Positions 1 to 11,854 of a stretch of DNA of 64,000 nucleotides are shown here, piece after piece; the stretch's first letter is position 1, and each line of letters begins with the position of its first letter. A model generated the notes under the pieces. It searched no databases. It had not been told where the DNA came from and worked only from the letters and a program-made list of their open reading frames with translations. A program made the translations under genes and the position numbers. This stretch comes from Phaeotremella fagi (lineage: Eukaryota; Basidiomycota; Tremellomycetes; Tremellales; Phaeotremellaceae), in the NCBI GenBank assembly GCA_001599715.1, contig BCHU01000002.1:1798001-1862000 (forward strand), in the 5' to 3' direction.

Positions 1-394
1 ACGACCAGTCTTAGTCTCATCAACTCTACCACAGCACGATTCTCGTTCTCGTTCAAATACCGTCACCCCAACTTCCAGTGTTAGACCACCTTGGTTGGTT
101 TCTCGTAGTTTCTCAGAAAATGAATTGAAGATCGTCATCGCCACTCCCCCTGGTGCTGTTTTGATGAATAGGTCTTGAAAGGGGAAGAAGATTCTTACTC
201 ATCGGGTTTATCTATATCTTTTGCATATCGATGTAGATCGTTGTTATGATATTAAGTCTTATTACATATGTGTGACGACTGTACAACTGATCCCTACAAC
301 TGAATGCTTTGGTAGAGTATTATAGTGAGAGTGGATTTGATCATTGGAGGATTCCATTACTGGACAACCTCCTCGGAAGGTGTAACCTGTTCCC
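1..394. other. Intergenic, downstream of the zinc-knuckle gene
   Basis: No convincing gene. This is the 3' flank of the minus-strand zinc-knuckle gene. The short open frames here lack splice-consistent continuation and conserved residues. A gene entering from the left edge cannot be excluded. Confidence 0.4.
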
Positions 395-1996
395 CTAAAG
401 GATCGAAGGAAAGATATAAGGGTTTTGAGGATGTTGCTGACGTTGTTGATCAATCTGATAAGGTTGTGATTGCATTGGACCTTGATAAGAAACCCGTGGT
501 TGTGACTGTCCAGGCGAAAACTGATCTATCGCAAATCGATCATGAGATGTGCCCCGCCCTTGATTCGCGATCATGGCCAACGAGTTATTTTCAGGATGAC
601 CTTCAATTTGGATTTGATTAGAACCAGATTCGTCTGCTACCACAGCAAGATTAGGACATTTGCGTTTATTGTGACCATACAGTAAACATTGACTACAACG
701 CTGTTCAGCACCTTTTTTACTTTTCATCGAGCTCTGTTGGTCAACATCAAGACTGGTGATTTCGTCCGGGATGACCTCCACTCTAGCACTGGTACTACCA
801 TCCCCAGAATCTATGTTCAAATTTCTCTTGTTTGATTTTGGGTTGGCTCGAATCTCAGTGGTGACGGTGGTGATTTTGGTTACTACCGTTGTTGTTTTCG
901 TTATGGTCTCGGAGGTTTCGTGGATGACTGTGGTGGTTTCTGTTGTTGTTGCTGGACCTGATTTTGTGGTTTTGGGAGAAATTTGAGTGGTTGTAGTTTG
1001 TGGTGGAAGTGAGGTTTGTGATGTTGGTGGTACTTGTGCAATAGTACTGAGATTTGAATCGTTATGATCATCTAATCCTGTCAGATGGCCATTATCCAAT
1101 CCATCATCCATAACCATCAAGGAATCACCCCCACCCCCAAGTCCTTCTGACACCCTATCCAATCCCAAAGTAGGACACCGTCTCCGATTATGACCAAGAA
1201 CCTGGCAAACCCCACAAATCTGTTTCTCCCCTTTCCCCTTCCTCATCCCCTTCCCACCACTAGAAGTGATTTCCTGCTCATCGATAAAAGGATTCCCATC
1301 AAACGAATCAAAGGAGAACGAATTCGAATTCAAGATCGTCTTCTCCCTCTCATCTTGTCGTAGTTTTTGTAGAGCTCTGGTCCCGATTTGTGAATTTTTC
1401 TCGATGGCGAATGATTTTTTTATATCTTGGATCAATTGTTTGGGGTTTGAATTTGGGTTGGTTTTTTGAATATTCTCAAGCTAGAAGTCTCTTATCAGTA
1501 TTTCTGAGATACATATATCAAAATGGAAATATATAGTTCAAAAACGACCTACCTCAGCTCTAACGAAATCACTTCGATAAGGACCATAACGTCTAGAAAC
1601 CTCAGTTTGAAAACAAGAATGTCTATCGAAACAACTAGTGATCCTAATCAAACCATTCGAATCCACATCATCTTCAACAACCTGTTTAACGAATTTATGT
1701 GATCGACTAGTAACGTAAACCCTATAAAGACATCCTTGGGTTTTCTTAGCTGTACAAACGAAAACTCTACTTCCGGTTGAAGCTGACGCTGCTCTGCAGG
1801 TCGCGTTGTTCTGGTCTAGGGAATGTTTGGTAATGTGGTTCTTCGCTTCTAGGAAGGAATGGAATCGTTGGCCTTTGTAGAGTTTTAGTTTTGGTTTTGG
1901 GTTGTGGAGAGGGGTTGAAGTCGGAGATGGGACTTGGTTCTCGGGGTGAGATGTTTTGATTACGATTGTTGAACTTGACGCTACTGAACTTGACAT
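395..1996 (-). CDS. MULE/FAR1-type zinc-binding domain protein with two CCHC zinc knuckles
   Basis: Two exons (1996..1553 and 1480..395) joined by a phase-0 intron with donor GTAGGT and acceptor CTAG give about 509 residues. The N-terminal part (roughly residues 40-140) has the layout of the WRKY/GCM1-like zinc fold at the N-terminus of MuDR/FAR1 transposases: a SFLEAKNHI segment, then a Cys before and in GCLYRVYV, and a closing DRHSC (HxC). The second exon carries two zinc knuckles of the form Cx2Cx4Hx4C, CGVCQVLGHNRRRC and CSQCLLYGHNKRKC, separated by a Thr-rich linker. The C-terminus is rich in Gln and Pro. There is no transposase DDE core. The likely role is nucleic-acid binding, probably a transcription factor derived from a mobile element. 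That role is inference; the zinc knuckles are directly visible. The start is the first ATG of the open exon. Confidence 0.75.
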
Positions 1997-2534
1997 GTTG
2001 TTTTCCCCGATGACCTGGATTGATTTGACTCGTATACTCGTACAACCGCGTGATTGTGGTGTACCAACTTCGTGAGTCTGGAGATCTGACTCCTATGTGA
2101 GCCTTGACGAGAAATCAAAACAAAATGATATGAAGAACAGAAATTAATCAGAACCGAAATCATCATCATTACTCGAGGTGGCGTTAAATACGATCAACCA
2201 CAATACTCTGTTTCTGTACCAATACTGTACTGCATCTTTTTCATCCTCTTCAATCGAGATCATTCACCACGTCCGTCCACGGCCACGTCTCACGACACGT
2301 CAAAGGATTCGTTGCATATACGTAAAAGAAGGTTTTCAATATTTGTTTTGTTTCAAAAGTAGTAGTTATCGTTCTATCATCAACCTGATCTGAACGAAAA
2401 GGTTGGTTACATCATAAACCATCATTCCCATCGACTCCCTCATCAAAATCTTCATCGTCAACATGCGACCTATATTCCTTCTTATCCTATTGAGCTTGAG
2501 CTAGCATTAACTCCTCATCAATGATTGAATATGA
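1997..2534. other. Intergenic between the zinc-knuckle gene and ERD2
   Basis: This stretch is the promoter side of the zinc-knuckle gene and the 3' flank of ERD2. I find no coding segment with conserved residues. Confidence 0.4.
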
Positions 2535-3553
2535 CTATGCGGGTAATTCGAATTTTTGGCCACGTAGAACCCTAAAGAGAAATCGTCAGTGGTAGTTGCA
2601 TTTAAGTAGATATAAAGTTGACATACTTAGTCACATACTAATGAATATTTTGTTAGTCGATACTCTCTGACGATATAAATCACTCACAATGTAGCCGAAA
2701 TCTGCGTAAATGGCGGTTTGAATTAGACCTGCGACAACGGCAATAGGGTCAAAGGCTCCTTCGGTGAAGTATCTATAGGGTGTTAGCTACTGTACGATGG
2801 GTTGATTTCATCCTGTAACTGGGACTTGGTAGGAGCAACACCAAGGAATCACTGTTGTAACCATCAAACATGTCCACACTTTGGTAAACAACTTCCATCC
2901 CCATCCGCTCAAACCACTAAACAAAAATCACACTAACCTATATATCCAGTTAGGAATATACAATCCACGATAAAGACCCAAAGCAGCCAAATAATGAGTT
3001 GTGATAGTCTCAGCTTCACCTGTTCGTTGTAACATGAAAAGTTGAGGTAAGATGGCGACAGATTCCAACCAGATCGAGAAAGCCCAAGTCAATTCGAATG
3101 GTGTATAAGCGTAATTGAAAATTAAGGCTAAGAAGATAACTGGTGGAATCAGGTATGTGAGTTTGAAAGTGTCTAAAGATCCATCGTGTGTTGCCCTAAA
3201 AGTTGAATTGTTAATTTGTGATACGTAGTGAAATGGATAAGTTATCGACTTGCCTGAATTTGAATTTCATCAAGTATAAAGTATAAGCAGTTGAACCGAC
3301 AAAGAACAGCTTCATGAGTGTGTTATATAATGATACCCAAGTTGTCAGAATGTCAACATATCTCGTTAAGAAGACGATCAGATAGAGTAATTGAGTCTTG
3401 AACGATATACCACGACATGACCGCGAGGTGTAAATTTTGTGAAGAAGGATAAAGATTGATGCCAAATGTGACAGATCACCTGGGGATGAGTCAGTGGGTA
3501 GGTATTGGAGCAGAAGTGCAGATTGACTTACCGAGGAAACGGAAGATATTCAT
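2535..3553 (-). CDS. ERD2: ER lumen protein-retaining (KDEL/HDEL) receptor
   Basis: Seven-helix Golgi receptor that returns escaped ER proteins bearing a C-terminal HDEL/KDEL by COPI vesicles. The spliced product starts [20 protein letters not shown] and contains the family blocks [43 protein letters not shown] and NWIYRYF, ending [11 protein letters not shown]. My assembly gives about 212 residues, the usual length for the family. The first exon is tiny (MNIFRFLG, 3553..3532 approx) and the last two are very short, including an 11-nt exon at 2627..2637 encoding YVTK with its neighbours. The gene is divergent from SPF1, about 414 bp apart. Identification is very secure. Confidence 0.95.
2627..2637 (-). 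other. ERD2: 11-nt microexon of ERD2
   Basis: On the minus strand the sequence reads acceptor CATTAG, exon TATGTGACTAA, donor GTATGTC. Only with this exon included does the protein read GYI-YVT-K-VLRG, which matches the conserved C-terminal YVTKVL block of KDEL receptors. Confidence 0.85.
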
Positions 3554-3967
3554 TTTGAACGTGGAGTTGAGAGGAGCTGGTGATAAGTCAAGTATGTGTA
3601 TGAAAGCAGCGAAGGATCGAATTTACGTGAATCTGTTTCACTGTTCTGTGGAGTGAGATGACTCTTGAGAAGTGTGAACGACGATGTGAAGTCAATGATT
3701 GATATATATTGTTCTCACTTGTATTGTATTCTAAGTTAACTCTGTCATCGTATAAACCACCCGTGGGGTACAACGCGACGCTCACCCTGGAAATACGGTG
3801 TTATCAGTTGTGGCACTTGTACTGTTACCTCCACGCATGCGTCCCGGTTCCCGGTTTCGGTTCACCACCTAGAATTCAGAAATAATATCTACTACTACTT
3901 TTCAATTATCCATCACATCTTTACACCACACAGGTATAAAGATATACTTAGTTGACATAGGACTACA
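3554..3967. promoter_or_regulatory. Bidirectional promoter region ERD2/SPF1
   Basis: About 414 bp separates two divergent start codons, both of ER homeostasis genes. I see no exact TGACGTG-type unfolded-protein-response element; a CCACGCATGCG stretch near 3830 is the most notable GC-rich palindromic sequence. Confidence 0.5.
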
Positions 3968-6900
3968 ATGTGAGTAGCTATCCATTTCTGATTCCCTTTT
4001 ATCAACAAAGTGCTGATCACTTCTCAACTCCCCAGGTCCTCCTCAAAACCTGGAATCATCTCTCCAGAGATTCAAGATATCTCTCTTCACAACCCAATCC
4101 CACTTCATCTAAGATTATACGGTCTACCTTTCTTATGTAAGTCGCCCAAATTGTTCAAAACGACAACCCAACTCCATACTGATAACCATAATTATTAGCA
4201 CTCTACCCATTACTGTACTATGCCTACTACCACAGATATGAAACTTGGATCGTATCTGAAGAATGGACTTTCGTTTATTGTGTCTTACTAGGTGCTTCCC
4301 ATGCTCTTAGTTTCTTGACTACTCAATGGAGCTCTGGAGTCAACGCTAAAATCAGTGCTACCACTGTAAGTACAGTTTCATTGAGGTTATCTGGATACCA
4401 CCTCTAACACCACCCTGTTGTAGGCAAGGTCACTCGAACACGCTACTATGGTTAGGGTTATCCCTCAGAAGGGGAAAGGTAAAGGAGAGATTGTGCCATT
4501 GGAGAAGAAAACTGTGAGTTTGTCATATATGGTCATTGCTAAAGAATCAGGCTCCAGGAGCAACCGAACCTACCTATTCCTTCATCTACCAACGAGACAC
4601 TTATGTCTACTCTCGTATGTTTTTACCAATAGATCGTACTAACAACCATCAGCTCTTACCAAAGCTTTCACCCCAATTCCATATCCCTGTGACGCTTCTC
4701 CAGAGTTATCAACCTTCCAAACAGCAAAAGGTATCCGTACACAACCAGTGGCCGTCAAAAAGACCAAAGGTGCACAAACAGCTGCTCAAGCTTTAGTTCC
4801 AGCTCCAACACTCGATCTCCTCAAGGCGACTTACGGTAGTAACGAATGTAACATCCCAATCCCAAAATTCACTGAACTTTTCGCCGAACATGCTGTAGCT
4901 CCGTTCTTCGTTTTCCAGATTTTCTGTGTAGCGCTTTGGTGTTTGGATGAATATTGGTACTACTCGCTTTTCACTGCTTTCATGTTGGTTGTATTCGAGT
5001 GCACGGTCGTTTTCCAGGTCAGTTTGATCGTTTCCCCGTGGAAAACAGAAAACTGACCTCCATGTTTAGAGAGTCAAAACATTGACCGAATTCAGAACGA
5101 TGAGTATTACACCTTATCACGTCAAGGCATTCCGTGACGATCAATGGGTTGAAGTCATTAGTTCAGATTTAGTTCCCGGAGATTTGGTTAGCATTCGTAG
5201 GTGTAAGCCATTGTACCAAGCTGACGTGAAGTGCGAACAACACCTGATTCTGGTATCCCATGTGATCTCCTCCTTTTACGTGGAACTTGTATCGTTAACG
5301 AAGCCATGTTATCTGGAGAATCAACACCTTTACTAAAGGAATCTGTTGAACTGCGCGAAGGATCAGATAAACTTGACATGAACGGGGTTGATAGAAATAA
5401 CGTTCTATTCTCTGGAACGAAGGCTTTACAGGTTGAGAAAGCTGGTGAAGGAGGTCAAGCCAGTCAGTTGCTCGTCTTTTGCCTTTGCAATCGTGGAACT
5501 GACCTTTTTAGCTCCCGATGGAGGCTGTCTTGCTGTTGTATTGAGAACTGGATTTGGTACCACCCAAGGTCAACTTGTTCGAACAATGATCTTCTCGACT
5601 GAACGAGTTTCGGCCAACAACTTTGAAAGTTTCTTGTTCATCGGTTTCCTCTTGATTTTCGCCATCGCTGCCAGTGCTTATGTTTGGATCAAAGGTTAGT
5701 CAATGATTCCAGCATTCATACTGATGTCGCTTAGGACTTGAACGTGGAATGGCCAAGGGTAAACTCTTGCTTGATTGTGTCTTGATCATCACCTCTGTTG
5801 TTCCACCTGAACTTCCTATGGAGTTGTCATTAGCGGTCAACGCTTCTTTGGTTGCTTTGCAGAAATACGGTAAGTCGTCAAGCGTTAGTTAAGCTTATCA
5901 TTAGCCATCTTCTGTACCGAACCTTTCAGAATTCCATTCGCTGGTCGTGTTGATGTTTGTTGTTTCGATAAGACTGGTACGATCACTGGAGAGGATTTGG
6001 TTGTTGAAGGTATCGCCGGTATGAAGTAAGTTGTTATTCCTCGCTATGCTGACCCAGTAGCAAATCCGACCCCAAACAATTGGTTCCAGTCACGGATTCA
6101 AGCAAAGACACAACTTTAACTCTAGCTGCCGCTCACGCTCTCGTTCTCTTGGATGATGGTACCGTAGTCGGTGATCCAATGGAGAAAACCACTCTTGCAG
6201 CGTTAGATTGGAAATTGACTAAAGGCGATAACATTTCACCAAACTCTAAAGAAGCTCCTCATAGATATCAAATCCACATTCGAAGAAGGTACCAGTTCTC
6301 ATCAGCTCTGAAAAGAATGTCAACACTTTCAGCAGTCTCCGATGCCCAAGGCAGAAAATACGTCGCTGCTGTCAAAGGAGCTCCTGAAACTTTGAAGGGG
6401 ATGTACAAGAATGTTCCGGCGGCATATGATGAGACTTACAGATGGTATACTCGACGTGGATCTCGTGTTTTGGCTTTAGGTATTAAAACTATGTCATTGC
6501 AACCGGAGCAGGTGAGCTATTTGGGCCATGAACTATGATTAGGGCTGACGGCGAATAGATCAATCAATTACCTCGTGATGAAGTTGAATGTAATCTCGAT
6601 TTCGCCGGGTTCCTTGTTTTCCACTGTCCTCTTAAACCTGATGCTGTTGAAACACTTAAAATGCTTGCGGATTCTTCTCATAGAGTAAGTTTTCGTCTAA
6701 TCTCTCATGCTGTCATGCTGATTTTTTTAGTGTATCATGATCACTGGTGATAACCCGTTGACTGCTGTTCATGTCGCAAGAGATGTAGAAATCGTTGATC
6801 GAGAGGTTATGATTCTTGATCTTAAGGAGGGTACCACAACTGACGGTATGTCAGCTTGCATGTTCACCTCCTAGACAATGAAGCTGATGTCATTTCACAG

Positions 6901-8651
6901 AGCTCGTTTGGCGAAACGTTGACGAAACTATCATCACTCCCGTCGATCCCTCTGCTCCATTCGACAAGAAATTTTTCCAGAAGTACGACATCTGTATTAC
7001 AGGAGTGGCATTGAAACAATACGAGAATCGACCATCTTGGTTAGATCTCGTTCAAAACACATGGGTGTATGCTAGAGTCTCACCGTCCCAAAAAGAATTC
7101 ATTTTAGTCACCCTCAAAGATCTTGGTTATACCACACTAATGGCTGGTGACGGTACGAACGATGTTGGAGCTCTTAAACAAGCCCATATTGGTGTTGCGT
7201 TACTTGATGGATCACCTGAGGATTTGAAGGCTATCGCTGAACATCAGAAGAATGAACGATTGAAGAAAGTCTATGAACAGCAGGTTAAGATTAGTGCTAG
7301 GTTCAATCAACCTGCTCCCCCTGTTCCTGCGGCTTTGAGAGATGTTTATCCTGAATTGGTCAAGACCCATGAAGCTGTTACTGTTGGTCATCAACAGGCT
7401 AGAAAGAAGAATCCAATGGAGAAGGTATGTCCTTTTTTACTTGGTGGTATCTATCGCTGACCATTGGTTAGTTCGATATGGCAACTATCACAGCTAAACT
7501 AGCTGATCTTGATGAAGATCAAGAAGTCCCACAAATTAAATTAGGTGATGCAAGTTGTGCAGCACCTTTCACATCTAAACTGTCCAATGTCTCAGCTAGT
7601 ACGTGGATTCTTGACGATTCAATAGAATACCATGCTAATGGCTTTTAGTCACCAACATCATTCGTCAAGGTCGTTGTACTTTAGTTGCCACTATTCAAAT
7701 GTACAAGATCTTAGCGCTCAACTGTTTGATCACGGCTTATTCACTCTCTGTTCAGTATCTTGATGGAATCAAATTCGGTGATTATCAAGTTACGATCACT
7801 GGGATGTTGATGAGTGTTTGTTTCTTGTGTATCTCGAGAGCTAAGGTGGGTTTTTTTTGGGATTTTATCAAAGGGGGATCAAAAACTGATCAATGGGACA
7901 ATTCTTAGCCTGTCGAGAAATTATCTCGTGAAAGACCTTTGGGGAATATTTTCAATTTATATGTTCTACTTTCGGTTCTTACTCAATTCGCAATCCACAT
8001 CATAGCATTAGTATACATTACCAATCTATCAAAATCATTAGAAGAGTAAGTACACCCGTTAACATCCGTTAAAATTCCCAATCTAACCGAACACCAACCC
8101 CCAGTCGCGGACCGATAGATTTGGAAAAGAAATTCGAACCTTCATTGTTGAACACTGCGATCTATTTGTTAGGACTGTCACAACAAGTTTCAACTTTTGT
8201 TTTGAATTTCCAAGGTCGACCATTTAGGGAAGGGATTCGAGAGAATCCACCACTTTATTGGGGATTGGTTGGAGTTTCAGCAGTTGCTTATTGTGGAGCT
8301 ACGGATTTCGTACCAGAATTGAATAGATGGTTACAGTTGGTTGAAATGACTGCTGGTGTAAGTTCTTCACCCACATCTACATGTTTGATAAAAACAGATT
8401 ACTGATCAATGCACTCTGATGAACAGTTCAAATTCAGATTAACGACAGCGATGATAATAGATTTCGCAGGTTGTTTCTTCATGGAAGTACTCTGTAAACA
8501 AGTTTTCGCAGATCTCGAACCTGCAGAGATGGTTACTAGAGGTAGGGAACGACGTGAGAAGAGAAGATTGGAGCAAGAGAGGGTTAAAGCTTTGGAAGAT
8601 TCAAAAAAGGTTTTACCAGAGATCGAAGCTGTTGTTAAGAAAACTCAATAG
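3968..8651 (+). CDS. SPF1: P5A-type ER transmembrane ATPase (Spf1)
   Basis: Endoplasmic reticulum P5A ATPase, known as a dislocase of misinserted transmembrane helices and important for ER homeostasis. More than ten exons. Visible P-type motifs: PGDLVSI actuator segment, LSGES near 5310, PPELPMELS in the M4 helix near 5800, phosphorylation motif [13 protein letters not shown] near 5965, MITGD near 6740, and [15 protein letters not shown] near 7145. The N-terminal block [19 protein letters not shown] is typical of the P5A class. After the catalytic domain come the C-terminal helices and a charged Lys/Glu-rich tail. The start codon is split by the first intron: AT at 3968-3969, then GTGAGT, with the G supplied after the CCCCAG acceptor, giving [20 protein letters not shown]. 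One donor is best placed as GTAGGT near 5191, restoring [20 protein letters not shown]. Identification very secure; exact exon borders less so. Confidence 0.95.
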
Positions 8652-8933
8652 TGAGCGGTGGGGGGTGGTGGATTGTGTGGTGTGGTGGTGGATTCCAATT
8701 CCTAATGCATAGAATTTTTCTCTTTATCGTCCTTTGATTTTTTTGCACGATTGCATTTTTAACCAAGATGAATGAATATTCGTAAAGTTTACCATCTACC
8801 AACTATAGTTATATTGTCCATTTGTGATAAAACTCGTTTTTAAATTATTATAACTACATTTTTATGTTTTTAAGTCTTCTCCAAACACCCAACCCTTTTC
8901 GTGTATCCAAATCCATCATCCCAAATTGACCCT

Positions 8934-10077
8934 CTATAAAACATTGAATCCAAGTAAAAAACCAATTCCACTTAGACCAACAGTCAAACTCAGAATGTTG
9001 AATTTGAATGACGGTTCACCACTGGATCTAGCTGAGGTGGTGGCTGCTGCTGATGAAGTGTGGACTGTACTTGTTGATGTTACAAGAGCTGGACCTGGGG
9101 TGGAGCTCGAGGAGGAGGTTACGGTGATGGTGGTTGGTGGTTGGGTGTCTGTTGTTATTGTTATTGAGGTGGTGGTGCTTGATGTTGTCGTGGAGGAGGA
9201 GGAGGTGGTGCTTGTACTAGAACTTATGGTATTATTCGTCAGTTAAATTTCGGGTAACCGGGATGTATAACTGAAACCTACCTGGTGGACGTAGTCGATG
9301 ATGAGGAAGTAGAAGAGGAAGAGGAAGAAGAAGCGGTAGAAGAGGAGGAAAAAGAATTGACGTCAGTTAAAATTGAAGTCAAACTTTAATAAAGTTAGTC
9401 GAATTAATTTTTTGAACCCAAATTATTTATTTCAAACAAAATGAAATGAGTCAAAATAAAATGAATTTGGGTTGGATCATCCGACTAAAATCAAGTGAAG
9501 GAGGAATGAAGACTCACCTGGTGGGTTGACTTGATGTTGATGAGGTGGAATTCACTGTTGATGCTGACGATGCCAACGATGAGGATGTCGAAATTGCAGA
9601 ACTCGAACTGGCACTTGCGATTGCGGCTGCACAGATTTGTTGACCATAAGCAACGGCGGTTTTAAGATCTGCCGTCTAAGAATTTGAAACAATGGTTAGT
9701 AAGTGATCATGAAATGAATCCAATCCAATTTCCTCACTGAACAAGAGGCATCAAGACATGATGCTAGATATCCAGTGACAGATGCGGAGTTACATAAACA
9801 TGCGAGATCGTTTATTGAAGAACATGATGCCTGGGTTTGAGATTAATTTACTGGAACATGAGGGTAGTGGGTTGGACTTACTGGTACGGTGATGGTATTG
9901 AAACATTGTGTTGTACATGCAGGAGCAGTTGAATTGGATTGACGTTTGATCTTGTTGATTTGAGATGTTCTCGCTGCCTGTTGGTTTGGGGTGAGCTTGA
10001 ATCTTTTTGGGGGGTGGGGGTTGGATGGGACTTACACTGATGATTGGGAGTAGGAGTAGGAAGATTGAGTATTTCAT
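8934..10077 (-). CDS. CFEM-domain GPI-anchored wall/surface protein
   Basis: The first exon encodes a signal peptide (MKYSIFLLLLPIIS) ending at a GTAAGT donor. The next exons encode a CFEM-like eight-cysteine module: PACTTQCF, ASCSSINDLACLC, a Cys pair in LASCLDASC, and a final Cys in AYGQQIC. The rest is a long Ser/Thr-rich stalk, then a short hydrophobic tail (SLTVGLSGIGFLLGFNVL) ending at TAG, as expected for a GPI signal. CFEM proteins of fungi sit in the cell wall or membrane, and several bind haem in iron uptake; the Asp before ACLC (NDLACLC) is in the position of the haem-coordinating Asp. A long intron (about 130 nt) in the stalk is inferred from phase. The strongly repetitive Ser codons create long Val-rich shadow frames on the plus strand. 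Confidence 0.85.
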
Positions 10078-10703
10078 TTTGGGAGATGGTGTAAGAAGTA
10101 AGAAGAGTTAGAGTAAGTATAAGTATATAAACAAAGGAATACAGTAGAATAAAGGAGTAAGCTAAGAAGCTACTAAACTGTAAGTAATTGACTTTTGCAT
10201 GAAAATCAATCAACGTAACAACACATGGTTTAGTGGGGCTGGCAGTCTATGGTCTGTGCACTGTGCACTGACGCAACGTAGACCCCCTTTTTCTCCATTA
10301 GTTCAGGGTCTAAGGGTGTACCCCTTTCTTCCAACCCTACTTACCATGTTTTATCCTGACGCTAAATCATATTCAAGCCCTGATCGCCAAGGAGGAGTGG
10401 TGGTGGGTGATGTGGCACCGTCCATTGCATCTTCAAGTATACCTTCTGAATTATATCGTATGTATACCGTACAAGTCATCGTCTCCTTATGTTGAGTCTC
10501 TCATCCCATTTGATGGAGGATAGGGGATCAAACAAGTGATCTTCTCCTACCGAATGAAACATTTTTGAGGGATGCAGATCCTGAGAGGTCCTTTCAACGA
10601 AGAGTCACAAGAATAATGGAATGTCTTCCCTTTCATCTGGAGTAATATTAATAATAACAATCTATATCAAACTACAACATCATCCTCCAAAGCGAAGCTC
10701 AAA
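10078..10703. other. Intergenic, divergent promoters of the CFEM gene and a secreted-protein gene
   Basis: About 626 bp without a supportable gene. The open frame over 10199-10495 has no conserved content and I treat it as chance. Confidence 0.4.
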
Positions 10704-11180
10704 ATGTTCATCAACCACATCAAAACCGTATCTTACTTGTTCCTTCTAACCTCGTCGGTTCTAGGTAAACCAATAACGAATTATTCCGATGAAAGAGATT
10801 CTGCTTATACAAATGTAAAAATAAATTTACCAAATTACACGAAACTCTATATGAAAAATTTTCAAACGTTCGGTCCGAATTCTTATAATTTCAACTATCT
10901 ACCGCAATCAAATCGATTCTTATACTCCATCTATTCCCCTTTGACTGATTCTGCAATAATTACCTCGAATGGAAGTTTGATGAAAACTGATTGGAGACTC
11001 AGTTCACCTGCGATCGTTTTGAAGGTGAGTTGTTACGCTGAATTTGCTTGGTATTGACTTGGAACTCAGTGTGAGATTCTCGATGGGCCTGTGGGTAGCT
11101 CGGAAGTTCAGATGACCACTTTAGATCCGTATCATGTCGTTGGGGAAGGGGGTTCATTATCTTGCACTGGGATAGAATAG
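10704..11180 (+). CDS. Small secreted protein, unknown function (3' end uncertain)
   Basis: Begins MFINHIKTVSYLFLLTSSVLG, a clear signal peptide, followed by a Tyr/Asn/Ser-rich region. The first exon runs to about 11022 (AIVLK), then a GTGAGT donor and the acceptor GGAACTCAG lead in phase to CEILDGPVGSSEVQMTTLD and a TAG at 11178. No family recognised. The alternating hydrophobic pattern suggests a beta-rich extracellular domain (inference). Protein-like open segments continue downstream in shifted frames to about 11490, so the gene may be longer with unrecognised introns, or decayed at its 3' end. Confidence 0.5.
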
Positions 11181-11854
11181 AGGTTATTCGTTTTCTTAAT
11201 ACAAGATATCTTCTTTGGAAATTTTGCAAGACTTTTGTATTGGTAATAGTGCATCTTGTACATAATCAATCGGTAAAGTAAGAATTGCAAGAAAATCATA
11301 CAGATGTACGGGTAATAGCATTGAACAGTCCACCAAGATTCTAAGCTTCAGAACATGAAACTGTACTATCACCAAGAATAGAATCGGGTGACGTAGTAGT
11401 CATAATCAAAGAAAAGTCTCCTGATACTGTAGAATTCAAAATATCGCACTGCAAGTTATTAGAACATGATACGCTGTCTAGTATATATTAGCAGGGGATT
11501 ATTGGAAAACTTGCAGAAACGACTACGATATTCTCTTTCCAGGGGATGCTGCCGGTATCTGAATTTCCTGGATTATAATGGTTACCATGAGAAAACCGGA
11601 ACCGTAATAAAAGTCTGGTTACTATCGATCGTTCCTGGGAGGTTGGAGGTTTGGGAAGGAACTCTGACTGTATGTAAACGTGCAGGAAGGCTGTTTTGAG
11701 TTTCATTCACAATCTCTACCTCCTCGTAGTACTTGTACTGGAAACTGAAAGAACAATAAACTTTTTGCCACAATTGGGTGGGTGACTCACCCCATATCAA
11801 CAACCGCACATTCAACATCCTATTGTTCTTCTTTTCGTATAAATACTCAACATC
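11181..11854. other. Gap with coding-like fragments after the secreted-protein gene
   Basis: Three protein-like segments in shifting frames are visible: SSLEILQDFCIGNSASC near 11210, ELQENHTDVRVIALNSPPRF near 11285, and a segment including GDVVVIIKEKSPDTVEFKI near 11390-11490. I cannot link them with good splice sites. They may be further exons of the 10704 gene or remnants. Confidence 0.35.

Noticed and set aside
756..986. Val-rich plus-strand frame inside the zinc-knuckle gene
   Set aside because: Shadow of the Thr-rich linker on the minus strand.
8926..9246. Plus-strand open frame rich in Val
   Set aside because: It is the shadow of the Ser/Thr-rich stalk of the minus-strand CFEM gene.
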